Positions 7,858 to 16,046 of a stretch of DNA of 64,000 bases are shown piece by piece. The stretch covers positions 186,001-250,000 of the forward strand of contig NZ_JANQAH010000011.1 in the NCBI RefSeq assembly GCF_024707125.1, in the 5' to 3' direction. How positions within the stretch are numbered: the stretch's first letter is position 1; each line of letters begins with the position of its first letter. The position numbers were made by a program, and so were the translations under genes. Below the pieces are notes generated by a model, which saw nothing but the letters and a program-made list of their open reading frames with translations, ran no database searches and had not been told where the DNA came from. The DNA comes from Devosia sp. Lineage in GTDB: Bacteria > Pseudomonadota > Alphaproteobacteria > Rhizobiales > Devosiaceae.

Positions 7858-8307
7858 CTAGTTGGCCACGAACATTGCCGTGATGATCGCCTCCGCGACG
7901 ACCCTGTCGCCGACCTTGGCGATCCCGCGATATCGGCCAATCTGCCGCCGCCTCTGTTCCTTCTGCAAATGGAAATGCAGCACGTCGCCCGGATGCGCCG
8001 GGCTCCTGAACCTGGCCTGATCGACGCCAAGCAGAAGCATTGAATTTACGTGCTCGCCGTCCGCCTGGCCGCGCAGGGCAATAGCGCCCGCCACCTGGGC
8101 GATTGCCTCGACGATAAGGACACCGGGGAAAATAGGCTGATCGGGAAAATGCCCCTGCGCCCAGGGCTCGTTGATCGAAACGCATTTGACGCCGATCGCG
8201 CTGTCGTCGCCGTCGATCGAAACGATCTTGTCCAGCATGAGCATGGGAAAGCGGTGTGGCATGACTTTGAGCAGGTCACCGATTTCCATAGCGCTCAACT
8301 CGACCAT
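7858..8307 (-). CDS. fabZ: FabZ-like 3-hydroxyacyl-[acyl-carrier-protein] dehydratase
   Basis: A 149-residue hot-dog-fold dehydratase acting in fatty-acid elongation (3-hydroxyacyl-ACP to trans-2-enoyl-ACP). The catalytic His lies in MPHRFPMLMLD, and the catalytic Glu region is FPGVLIVEAIAQVAG, preceded by GHFPDQPIF. Length matches FabZ. It is not in the usual lpxD-fabZ-lpxA cluster, so it is likely a second copy with a specialised role. It stands alone between the flavin reductase and the fucoside ABC cluster, with 157 bp on its 5' side in which I see no other gene. Confidence 0.85.
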   Translation of the reverse strand: MVELSAMEIGDLLKVMPHRFPMLMLDKIVSIDGDDSAIGVKCVSINEPWAQGHFPDQPIFPGVLIVEAIAQVAGAIALRGQADGEHVNSMLLLGVDQARFRSPAHPGDVLHFHLQKEQRRRQIGRYRGIAKVGDRVVAEAIITAMFVAN

Positions 8308-8464
8308 CTCAACAAGCTCCTCAAATCCAACACATTCGAATCACGGCCACCAATACGGGAGGCGTCGCATACCGCTTGCAGCATTGTGAGGCAGAGCCAA
8401 GGCAGAAAACGGACTTTGCACGTCCCGCAGCAAAGTCCTGGAGCAAGACAGCATTCCGCCCAGA

Positions 8465-9532
8465 TCAGCCGAGGCGCGTACCCGTCTGCTGGTCGAAAAG
8501 CGTGACGCGATCGGGGTCTGCTTCGATCCCGATGGAAGCGCCCACCTCGGCAGCAAGCCGGTCATGCACCACAACCACGATCGGCTGGCCGCTCACCTCG
8601 ACCTGCAAATGCGTCTCCGACCCCGTCGGTTCGATATTCAGAACCGAAGCGCCAATGCCGCCCTCGACCACGCGAATATGCTCCGGCCTGATCCCGACCT
8701 GCACCGCACGCCCGACATAGGCCCGCGCCTTCTCGCCCAGCGGCCAGAGCGTGCCACTCACATCGCGCAGCACGAGCCGCCCGCCCTCCTCGACCACTGT
8801 CCCATCGACAAAATTCATCGACGGCGAGCCGATGAATCCGCCGACAAAGCTATTGGCCGGATTGTCATAGATCTCGAGCGGCGAGCCGATCTGCTCGATG
8901 CGCCCTGCCCGCATGACCACGATCCGGTCGGCCATGGTCATGGCCTCCATCTGATCATGGGTCACATAGATCATCGTCGCCTTGAGCCGGGAATGCAGCG
9001 CCTTGATTTCCCCGCGCATCTGCACACGCAGCTTGGCATCGAGGTTCGACAGCGGCTCATCAAACAAAAACACCGCCGGATGCCGCACGATCGCACGCCC
9101 CATAGCCACGCGCTGCCGCTGGCCGCCCGAGAGCTGCCGCGGATAGCGATCGAGCAACGGCTCCAGCGCCAGGATCTCCGCGGCGCGTCGCACTTCGTTC
9201 TCGATCTCCGGCTTGCTCTTGCGAGAAAGCTTCAGCGAAAACGCCATATTGTCCCGCACCGTCATATGCGGATAGAGCGCGTAGCTCTGGAACACCATGG
9301 CGATATCGCGTTCCTTCGGCTCCAGCTCGTTGACCACGCGACCGCCGATATCGATCTCGCCATCAGTGATGCTTTCGAGCCCCGCAATCATGCGCAGCAA
9401 CGTAGACTTGCCGCAACCCGAGGGCCCGACCAGCACGACGAACTCCCCGTCCCGCGCCGCCACGGAAACCCCGTGCAACACCTGCATGGGACCATAGGCT
9501 TTCACCGCATTGCGAATGGTAACACTGGCCAT
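8465..9532 (-). CDS. Carbohydrate ABC transporter ATP-binding protein (UgpC/MsmK type)
   Basis: A 355-residue ATPase energising a CUT1-family sugar importer. Walker A is GPSGCGKST, signature LSGGQRQRV, Walker [13 protein letters not shown], followed by the C-terminal regulatory OB-like domain with VGIRPEHI that marks MalK/UgpC-type proteins. A Shine-Dalgarno AAAGGAGG precedes the ATG. It is the last gene of the cluster that runs fucosidase, nucleotidyltransferase, binding protein, two permeases, ATPase on the minus strand. Such ATPases can serve several CUT1 importers; this window has three of them. Confidence 0.93.
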   Translation of the reverse strand: MASVTIRNAVKAYGPMQVLHGVSVAARDGEFVVLVGPSGCGKSTLLRMIAGLESITDGEIDIGGRVVNELEPKERDIAMVFQSYALYPHMTVRDNMAFSLKLSRKSKPEIENEVRRAAEILALEPLLDRYPRQLSGGQRQRVAMGRAIVRHPAVFLFDEPLSNLDAKLRVQMRGEIKALHSRLKATMIYVTHDQMEAMTMADRIVVMRAGRIEQIGSPLEIYDNPANSFVGGFIGSPSMNFVDGTVVEEGGRLVLRDVSGTLWPLGEKARAYVGRAVQVGIRPEHIRVVEGGIGASVLNIEPTGSETHLQVEVSGQPIVVVVHDRLAAEVGASIGIEADPDRVTLFDQQTGTRLG

Positions 9533-9544
9533 CTCGGCCTCCTT

Positions 9545-10393
9545 TTATCGGCCGCCCATGCCCGCATTGAGGGCGATGGAATTGTAGATGAGTTTTTGCA
9601 GCAGAATGGCGAGGAACACGCCCGGCAGCATGGAAAGCGCCGCGCCCGCCATGATGAAATTCCACTGCGTGCCCTGTTGCGTCTGGAAATAGGTCAGACC
9701 CACCGGCAGCGTCGCATTGTCGGTGCCGGTCATCACGATCAGCGGCCAGAGGAAATTGTTCCACTGCGCGATGAAGGTGAAGAGCGAGAGCAGGCCGATG
9801 GCAGGCATGGACAGCGGCACGATAATGCTGACGAGGATGCGCAGCCGCGAAGCCCCATCGATCCGCGCCGCCTCTTCCAGTTCCATCGGAATGGAGAGGA
9901 AAAACTGCCGCATCAGAAAGGCCCCAAAAGTCCCGAAAGCGACCGGCAGGATGACACCCTGGAAGGTGTTGACCATCCCGAGGCTGTTGACGATCAGGAA
10001 CAGCGGAATGATCAGCATGATCGCCGGCACCATGAGCGTGCCCAGATACGCCATCAACAGCGCATCGCGCCCCGGAAATTTGAGCCGTGCAAAGGCATAG
10101 CCCGAAAGGCACGACACGATCACGGTGATGATGGTCACGCTCACCGAGACAAACATGCTGTTGAAGAAGAACCGCCCGAACGGCAGCTGCGTCCAGGCCT
10201 TGGCGAAATTATCCCATTCGAACACATGCGGCAGGATGCGCACCGGATAGGCCATGACCTCGGCATTGCTGCGCACCGCATTGGTCACCATCCAGAAGAA
10301 CGGGAACAGAAACAGCAGCGCGACGATAAGCAGACCGCCATGGTTGAGAATGTCGAGCGCCAGGGAAAGCCGCGTACGGGACTTAGTTGTCAT
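9545..10393 (-). CDS. Carbohydrate ABC transporter permease (MalG type)
   Basis: A 282-residue inner-membrane permease with about six hydrophobic segments. The cytoplasmic EAA loop reads EEAARIDGASRLRILVSIIVPL and contacts the ATPase. Its start overlaps the end of the upstream permease gene by 11 bp, so the two are translationally coupled. The partner subunits are the MalF-type permease at 10383 and the binding protein at 11388. The neighbouring fucosidase suggests an imported fucose-containing oligosaccharide. Confidence 0.93.
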   Translation of the reverse strand: MTTKSRTRLSLALDILNHGGLLIVALLFLFPFFWMVTNAVRSNAEVMAYPVRILPHVFEWDNFAKAWTQLPFGRFFFNSMFVSVSVTIITVIVSCLSGYAFARLKFPGRDALLMAYLGTLMVPAIMLIIPLFLIVNSLGMVNTFQGVILPVAFGTFGAFLMRQFFLSIPMELEEAARIDGASRLRILVSIIVPLSMPAIGLLSLFTFIAQWNNFLWPLIVMTGTDNATLPVGLTYFQTQQGTQWNFIMAGAALSMLPGVFLAILLQKLIYNSIALNAGMGGR

Positions 10394-11321
10394 AGTGCAC
10401 CCACTTGCGCTGGAGCCAGAACTGCACGGCGGTGAGGGCCATGATCATGGCAAACATCACCCAGGCGATGGTCGAGGCATAACCCATCTGGAAATTCTGG
10501 AAGCCACGCTGATAGATCGCATAGCCCAGGGTTGCCGTGGCATTGCCCGGCCCGCCGCGCGTCATCACATAGATCTGGTCGAAAACCTGCAGCGAGGTGA
10601 TCGCCGTCATCACCGTGCCGAAAAACAGCGTCGGCGAAATCAGCGGCAGCCTGATCTTCCAGAACCGCTGCCAGGCATTGGCGCCATCGATCCGCGCCGC
10701 CTCGAGATAGCTCTGCGGCACCATGTCGAGCGCGGCATTGAACAGCACCGTATTGTACCCCACGCCCGCCCAGAGCGAGACGATAATGATCGCCTGCATG
10801 GCCAGGGTCTGGTCGGTCAGCATGCTCGGCATCTCAACCGAGATCGAGCGCATGATGAAGTCGAAGAACCCGCCCGGCGCAAAGATCAGCATCCAGACGA
10901 TGGCGACAGCGATGCCGGGGGTGAAGGTCGGGAGGAAAAAGACCACCCGGAACCATCGCTGTCCCATCTTGAGGCTGGAGATCCAAACTGCCAGCCCCAA
11001 TGAGATGACGATGTTCAGCACCAGATATTCGGCGGTGAAGAACAGCGTGTTTCGAAGCACCGGCCAGAATTGCGGGTCGGCGGTAAAAAGTCGGACATAG
11101 TTGGAAATGCCCACGAATTGCGGCGTGCCGAGCAGCTTCCAGTTGGTAAAGCTCAGCACCACCGAGGCGATGATCGGCACCACCAGAAACAGCACCATGC
11201 CGATAAGGCCTGGCAGCAGGAAGAAGAAGGCGGTCCGCCCTTCCCGCCGATCCAGCCGGCTGCCCCAGCGCGAACGCTTCTGGCTACCGGCTACCTCGGT
11301 CACATCATTGATCGCCGTCAT
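10383..11321 (-). CDS. Carbohydrate ABC transporter permease (MalF type)
   Basis: A 312-residue permease with a cytoplasmic N-terminus rich in Arg/Lys, a first membrane segment FFFLLPGLIGMVLFLVVPI near residue 35, and the EAA loop LEAARIDGANAWQRFWKI. It pairs with the MalG-type subunit at 9545. It follows the binding-protein gene after a 66-bp gap that carries a strong hairpin, a normal layout for CUT1 importers where the binding protein must be made in excess. Confidence 0.93.
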   Translation of the reverse strand: MTAINDVTEVAGSQKRSRWGSRLDRREGRTAFFFLLPGLIGMVLFLVVPIIASVVLSFTNWKLLGTPQFVGISNYVRLFTADPQFWPVLRNTLFFTAEYLVLNIVISLGLAVWISSLKMGQRWFRVVFFLPTFTPGIAVAIVWMLIFAPGGFFDFIMRSISVEMPSMLTDQTLAMQAIIIVSLWAGVGYNTVLFNAALDMVPQSYLEAARIDGANAWQRFWKIRLPLISPTLFFGTVMTAITSLQVFDQIYVMTRGGPGNATATLGYAIYQRGFQNFQMGYASTIAWVMFAMIMALTAVQFWLQRKWVHYDN

Positions 11322-11350
11322 GGGCTCCTCCCTATCCAGCGTAAGAATGG

Positions 11351-11379
11351 ACCCGGCCGGTCCCGTCGACCAGCCGGGT
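11351..11379 (-). other. Intercistronic stem-loop between binding protein and permease genes
   Basis: ACCCGGCCGGTC (11351-11362) and GACCAGCCGGGT (11368-11379) form a 12-bp stem with one wobble pair around a 5-nt loop, directly 3' of the binding-protein gene. No T-tract follows. A role in protecting the binding-protein mRNA is the likely explanation. Confidence 0.6.
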
Positions 11380-11387
11380 TTGGGCGC

Positions 11388-12602
11388 TTAGAAGGGAAGC
11401 TGGTTCTGGATGTCGCCCAGCACCGCGTCCGTCGTCGAGTCGCCGTTGAGGGCGAGCGGCATGTACTGGGTGATCAGGTTTTCGAACTCGTTCCAGTATT
11501 CGTTGAGGCGGAACGGGGTCGAATGAGCAAACATGTAGTCGAGCACTTCATGAGTGCCGGCCACATCCTTGGCCGCAACGTCATACCAGAACTTCTGCTC
11601 GGCAAGACGACCCGGCAGGGCACGGCCGGCCGAAGCCAGGATTTCCGCAGCCTTGGGGCCGGTCAGGATCTGCAGTGCCTTATAGGCCTCTTCCTTGTGC
11701 TGGCTCGTGGCCGAAATACCCCAGCCCGAGCCGGCGGTGATGAAGCGCGATTCACCTTCCCCGCGCGGCAGCGGAGCCACGCCGATATTGAAGTCGACGC
11801 TGTCCTTGGTCTGCTGCAGCACCCACGGCCCGTCGATATACATGGCCGCGCCACCCGCTGCGAAACGGCCACTACCGGTGATGGAGCCGGCGCCCGAAGC
11901 AAAGACCGGCGAGGTCTTGTCGACGGCGACGAGGTCAACGAACTTGCCGACCGCAGCGGCATAGCCGGCATTGGTCACGTCAAACTGGTTGCTGTCGTTG
12001 AAATATTCAGCGCCAAGCGCGACCGGGCCGGCGACAAAGTCAAAGGCCTGCACGGCATAGCCATAGTTCTCGCCTTCGGTAAGCTTCTGGGCCGCAGCCT
12101 TGAAGTCATCAAAGGTCCAGTCGAGCGCGGGTTCGGCAACGCCAGCTTCCGCAAACCGGTCGCGGTTGTAGTAGACCATCCACGGGCCGACGTCATAGGG
12201 CAGCGCATATTGCGTGCCGTCATGGCCGAGGCCGGCAATGATCGAGCTTTCGAACACCGAGGTGTCGAACCCGTCGCTCTCGAAGTGCGCATCGAGCGGT
12301 TCGAGAATGGAATAGAAGCTCGGCATGCGCATGGACTGCATGGCGACGAGGTCGCCGATCTGGCCGGACGAAGCCAGCACCGGCAGGCGGGTCCAGTAGT
12401 CGGTCCAGCCCGAAATCTGGGCCGTCACGGTGATGTTGGGATATTCTTCGGTCACGAGGTCAGCCAGGCTCTTCCAGAGCGCGGCATCCTTTTCGTCGCC
12501 CCACATCTGCCAGGTCAGGTTCACCTGCTCCTGGGCTTGCGCGGTGGCGATGAAGGCACTGCTTGCGAGAAACGCAGCAGCCAGAACGGTGGTCAATTTC
12601 AC
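11388..12602 (-). CDS. Extracellular sugar-binding protein of the fucoside-linked ABC transporter
   Basis: A 404-residue family-1 solute-binding protein. It has a cleavable signal peptide (residues 1-23, ending TAQAQE) and the usual start of the mature chain, VNLTWQMWGDEKDAALWKSL. The GTG at 12602 has GAGGAG 9-14 nt upstream. The conserved central motif FAAGGAAMYIDGPWVLQ is present. It lies downstream of the nucleotidyltransferase and GH29 fucosidase genes on the same strand, so an imported fucoside or a plant or algal oligosaccharide is a reasonable ligand. The ligand itself is not deducible. Confidence 0.92.
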   Translation of the reverse strand: MKLTTVLAAAFLASSAFIATAQAQEQVNLTWQMWGDEKDAALWKSLADLVTEEYPNITVTAQISGWTDYWTRLPVLASSGQIGDLVAMQSMRMPSFYSILEPLDAHFESDGFDTSVFESSIIAGLGHDGTQYALPYDVGPWMVYYNRDRFAEAGVAEPALDWTFDDFKAAAQKLTEGENYGYAVQAFDFVAGPVALGAEYFNDSNQFDVTNAGYAAAVGKFVDLVAVDKTSPVFASGAGSITGSGRFAAGGAAMYIDGPWVLQQTKDSVDFNIGVAPLPRGEGESRFITAGSGWGISATSQHKEEAYKALQILTGPKAAEILASAGRALPGRLAEQKFWYDVAAKDVAGTHEVLDYMFAHSTPFRLNEYWNEFENLITQYMPLALNGDSTTDAVLGDIQNQLPF

Positions 12603-12687
12603 GGTAGTCTCTCCTCAGTAACTACAGGTTGATCGGCAAATTCGGTCGTTCCGGAGTTCTTGGGCTCCGGCTGGTCGGGCAGCCCTT

Positions 12688-13473
12688 TCAGGCCGCAAGC
12701 AACACCTCCAGGTCATGGACCATGGTGATGAATTCGGCGCGCTGCCGCCGCCAGGCATCGGCATCGCCGCCCAGCTCCAGCATCTGTGTCATGCGCGGGA
12801 TGAAGTCCGGCGGCAGGTGCTTGAGCTCTGCCGCCATCGGCAGGTTCCAGCCATCGCCGGGGTAGTAGACGCGGTTGAAGGCGAAAACGACCTGCAGGAT
12901 CGCATTGGCGAGCTTCCCGCTGAGCCCGACGAGAAACACCAGGTCCCGCCGCTCCACCTTGCTTTCGTAGTGATAGTCCTGCGCCCAATAAGCGAGAATT
13001 TCGCGATACTGGCGCAACACAGCCGCCCGCAGCGCCTCGGGGTAGCACACCAGTTGCGCCTTCCAGCCGGCCAGTACGCCGTCGGGATCGGAAACGATCT
13101 GCTGGTTCGCAAGATCGGTCGGCAGATGGTAGCCCCAGATCGTCCACTCAAAGCTCTTGTCGACCGGCGCACCATCGATCCAGGCGGCGAGATCGCGATG
13201 CACCCCCGCATAGGAGCGCATCCAGACCCCATCCATGCGAAAGCCCTTTTGCTCCCAGTGGCGCATGGTTTCTTCAAACCGGCGCCACTGCGGCGTGCTT
13301 TCGATATCGGGCCCGCGATAGGCATCGGCATAGACGCGGAAGTCATAGTCCGACTGCGCATCTGCCCGACCCTTGCCGCGCGATCCGGCAAGGGCGACTG
13401 CGCCCCTGCCGTTGTCGGCCAGGTCCGCAATGAGCGGCGCCATCGCTGCAATGAGCTCGGCTTCCTGGTTCAT
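12688..13473 (-). CDS. Nucleotidyltransferase-fold protein of unknown target
   Basis: A 261-residue protein with an N-terminal polymerase-beta-like nucleotidyltransferase motif: Gly30-Ser31 in ALAGSRGKGR, then Asp42 and Asp44 in SDYDFRVY, the expected metal-binding pair. The remaining 200 residues are helical and Trp/Tyr-rich, resembling aminoglycoside-adenylyltransferase-like or DUF4037-like proteins. The ATG at 13473 is preferred over an upstream TTG at 13509 that overlaps the fucosidase stop. Position between a fucosidase and its transporter suggests transfer of a nucleotide to a sugar or small molecule, but nothing in the sequence identifies the acceptor. Confidence 0.7.
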   Translation of the reverse strand: MNQEAELIAAMAPLIADLADNGRGAVALAGSRGKGRADAQSDYDFRVYADAYRGPDIESTPQWRRFEETMRHWEQKGFRMDGVWMRSYAGVHRDLAAWIDGAPVDKSFEWTIWGYHLPTDLANQQIVSDPDGVLAGWKAQLVCYPEALRAAVLRQYREILAYWAQDYHYESKVERRDLVFLVGLSGKLANAILQVVFAFNRVYYPGDGWNLPMAAELKHLPPDFIPRMTQMLELGGDADAWRRQRAEFITMVHDLEVLLAA

Positions 13474-13505
13474 GGTACTAACCGGTCTTCTGGTCTGAAC
13501 CCCGC

Positions 13506-14828
13506 TCAATCCTTGAGGAACAGTTCGACGACAGGAGAAACCACGTCAGGCTTTAGCACCGGCAGTTCCAGCGTCAGGATGCCATCGCCAACGGCCACAC
13601 CGATATTGGAGTCGACTTCGGCATCGGGATCGAGCCAGTGGATCTCGCTCGCGTCATGCAGGAACTGCGCATACTTCACCTTGCGCCCCAGCCCTTCGAT
13701 ATGGACATGGCGGAAAGGCCAGTTCTGCAGGTGCAGATAGAGGCGATTGCCCTTCTGCGTGAACTTGGTGCCATTCGGCGCCTTGAACTCGGAGGCGCCA
13801 GCGCCATAGATCGACCGGGAATTGACGTCCATCCATTCGCCATAGGCCGCGAGCGCCTTGTTGGCACGCGCGTCGAACGTCCCGCGCGCCGTCGGCCCGA
13901 CATTCATCAAGAGGTTGCCACCCAGCGCCACGGTATCGACGAGGATATTGATGAGCTGACCCTCATCCTTCCACGTACCCTCGTCGCGGTGATAACCCCA
14001 CGAGCCGGACAGCGTATGGCAGACTTCCCAGCGCACCGGCTGGCCGTTGATGGTCGGCGCCACGCGCGGCGTATACTGCTCGGGCGTCGCCAGGTCCTTG
14101 GGGAAATTACCATCGGTCGGCAGGTCCAGGCGGTCGCCAACAATGATGTTGGGCTGCAGCTTGCGTACGAGGCCGATAAGCTCTTCGCTTTCCCAGTCAT
14201 TGCGCCCCTTGCCCGGCATGCCGCGATATTCGCGGTTGGGGTAGGAGAAGTCGAACCAGATCACCGAGATTTCGCCGAACTGGGTGAGCAGTTCCGTCAC
14301 CTGGTTGCGCATGTATTCGGCATAGTGCCGGACATCGCGTGTCTTGTTCATCTCCAGCGCATCAGCATGGTTGCGTAGCGGATGGATACCATCGATCGGG
14401 AACTGCGGATGATGCCAGTCGATCAGCGAATAGTAGAAGCCAACCTTGAGCCCTTCAGACCGGAACGCTTCGACATAGGCCTTCAACAGGTCCTTGCCAT
14501 ATGGCGTATTGGTCGCCTTGTAGTCGGTGAACTTGCTGTCCCAAAGGCAGAAGCCCTCATGGTGCTTTGCAGTCAGCACCACATACTTCATGCCCGCCTC
14601 GCGCGCCCGGCGCGCCCATTCCTTGGGATCGTAGAGGTCGGGATCGAAATTCTCGAAATATTTCCGATAGTTCTCGGGCGAAATCTCTTCGCGGTGCTGC
14701 ACCCATTCATGGCGAGCAGCGAGCGCATAGAGCCCGAAGTGAATGAACATGCCAAACCGGTCTTGGGGGAACCAGGCCTTGCCGTCCGCCACGCCTGCAC
14801 TGCCGCTGATTGTATGAGCGCTATCCAA
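13506..14828 (-). CDS. Alpha-L-fucosidase, glycoside hydrolase family 29
   Basis: A 440-residue retaining alpha-L-fucosidase. GH29 landmarks are FGMFIHFGLYALAARHEW near the N-terminus, KYVVLTAKHHEGFCLWDS, FYYSLIDWHHP and the nucleophile Asp in VIWFDFSYPN (about residue 192). No signal peptide is present, so it acts in the cytoplasm on imported oligosaccharides, consistent with the adjacent ABC importer. It is the first gene of the minus-strand cluster and is divergent from a LacI-type regulator, with a perfect 16-bp palindrome just upstream. Substrate linkage preference is not predictable. Confidence 0.92.
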   Translation of the reverse strand: MDSAHTISGSAGVADGKAWFPQDRFGMFIHFGLYALAARHEWVQHREEISPENYRKYFENFDPDLYDPKEWARRAREAGMKYVVLTAKHHEGFCLWDSKFTDYKATNTPYGKDLLKAYVEAFRSEGLKVGFYYSLIDWHHPQFPIDGIHPLRNHADALEMNKTRDVRHYAEYMRNQVTELLTQFGEISVIWFDFSYPNREYRGMPGKGRNDWESEELIGLVRKLQPNIIVGDRLDLPTDGNFPKDLATPEQYTPRVAPTINGQPVRWEVCHTLSGSWGYHRDEGTWKDEGQLINILVDTVALGGNLLMNVGPTARGTFDARANKALAAYGEWMDVNSRSIYGAGASEFKAPNGTKFTQKGNRLYLHLQNWPFRHVHIEGLGRKVKYAQFLHDASEIHWLDPDAEVDSNIGVAVGDGILTLELPVLKPDVVSPVVELFLKD

Positions 14829-14849
14829 TTCATCCTCCTTACCGATTTT

Positions 14850-14865
14850 ATCGAACCGGTTCGAT
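14850..14865. promoter_or_regulatory. LacI-family operator, perfect palindrome (site 1)
   Basis: ATCGAACCGGTTCGAT is a perfect 16-bp palindrome with the central CG typical of LacI/GalR operators. It lies 22 nt upstream of the fucosidase start, so binding of the divergent LacI protein would repress the cluster. Confidence 0.75.
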
Positions 14866-15013
14866 CAGCATCCTTGAATCATGCAGCCTTGATGTCAACC
14901 CCTGCCGGCAACGCCCTGCAAAAGTAATAATCTCGTTGCGTGAAACGCAGCAAATGCTAGATATCGCGAGAGAAATGTTAATGAGGAGCGTGCCTCAGCT
15001 CTGTGTGCGAGGC

Positions 15014-15029
15014 ATAGAAACGGTTCGAA
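15014..15029. promoter_or_regulatory. LacI-family operator (site 2)
   Basis: ATAGAAACGGTTCGAA matches site 1 at 13 of 16 positions and ends 9 nt before the lacI-type start codon. It is a likely autoregulatory site. Confidence 0.6.
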
Positions 15030-15038
15030 AAGAAGCCG

Positions 15039-16046
15039 ATGGCAACGATCAGAGATGTAGCCAAGATCGCCGAAGTGTCTGTTTCGACAGTCTCTTTGGC
15101 CTTCAGTAGCCCCGGACGGGTCAGCCCCCGCACGCTTGAGAGAATCCGCAGCGCCGCCGCCGCGGTCGGCTATGTCGCGGACCCCTTGGCCCAGAGCCTC
15201 GCCCGCGGCCGCAGCCGCATGATCGGCTTCGTCGTCGGCAATGTCGGCAACCCCTTCTTCGGCGACATTCGCCGCGAGCTCGAAAACTACGCGCTCGAGC
15301 ATGAGCACTTCGTCCTCATCACCGACTCCTCGGGCAAGACCGATCGCGAGCGCGACCTCATCGAGCACCTGATCGGCCTCAAGATCGCCGGCCTCGCCCT
15401 CGCCCCCTCAAGCTTCGGCCCGGACTACGTCAAGTTCGTGGAATCGATCAAAGTGCCCATGGTCTGTTTCGACCAGAAGGTCGCCGGCATTGAGCGCGAC
15501 TTCGTCGGCTCCGACAACTTCCTCGCCGGCGCCATGCTGACCGAACACCTCCTGCAGCTTGGCCACCGACGCATCGCCTTCATCGCCGGCCCGCAGCACA
15601 TGCACACCGCGTCCGAACGCTATCGCGGCTTCGTCGAAACCATGGCCAGTGCCGGGGTGGAGGTGAACCCCAACTACGTCGTCGATGGCCAGTTCACCCG
15701 CTCGGCCGGCTATGAAGCCGCCATGCGCCTCCTCATTCAACCAGAACGGCCGACTGCCATACTCGGTGCTAACAATGCGGTAGCATTAGCGGCACTCCAA
15801 GCCATGCAAGAGCTAGGCTTTTCGTGCCCAGATGACATCTCATTGGCCATGATCGACAACGTGCAATGGAGCAGCGTCATCACCCCGCGCATCACCATGG
15901 TGGTGCAGGATACGCTCCAGCTCGGCAACATCATCGCCCGCCGCTTGCTACACCGCATTACTGATCCAGACGCCAACAACGAACCCCCGCAAGACTTTGT
16001 TCTTGCTCCGAAATTCGTCCCCGGAAACTCCTGCCGCCGAATCTAG
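15039..16046 (+). CDS. LacI family transcriptional regulator of the fucoside cluster
   Basis: A 335-residue repressor. The N-terminal helix-turn-helix (TIRDVAKIAEVSVSTVSLAF, residues 3-22) and hinge helix (YVADPLAQSLARGRS) are followed by a periplasmic-binding-protein-like effector domain from residue 60 (MIGFVVGNVGNPFFGDI). It is divergent from the fucosidase gene, with two matching operator palindromes between. The effector is probably a fucoside or its breakdown product. The 3' end overlaps the end of the convergent FGGY kinase gene by 4 bp. Confidence 0.93.
   Translation: MATIRDVAKIAEVSVSTVSLAFSSPGRVSPRTLERIRSAAAAVGYVADPLAQSLARGRSRMIGFVVGNVGNPFFGDIRRELENYALEHEHFVLITDSSGKTDRERDLIEHLIGLKIAGLALAPSSFGPDYVKFVESIKVPMVCFDQKVAGIERDFVGSDNFLAGAMLTEHLLQLGHRRIAFIAGPQHMHTASERYRGFVETMASAGVEVNPNYVVDGQFTRSAGYEAAMRLLIQPERPTAILGANNAVALAALQAMQELGFSCPDDISLAMIDNVQWSSVITPRITMVVQDTLQLGNIIARRLLHRITDPDANNEPPQDFVLAPKFVPGNSCRRI

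Noticed and set aside
8564-10435. A 623-codon open frame on the plus strand
   Set aside because: It lies antisense to the ABC ATPase and permease genes, is full of His/Arg/Gln, and has no recognisable domain. It is a high-GC shadow frame.
11070-12632. A 520-codon plus-strand frame opposite the sugar-binding protein
   Set aside because: Antisense shadow of a well-supported binding protein, with low-complexity composition.
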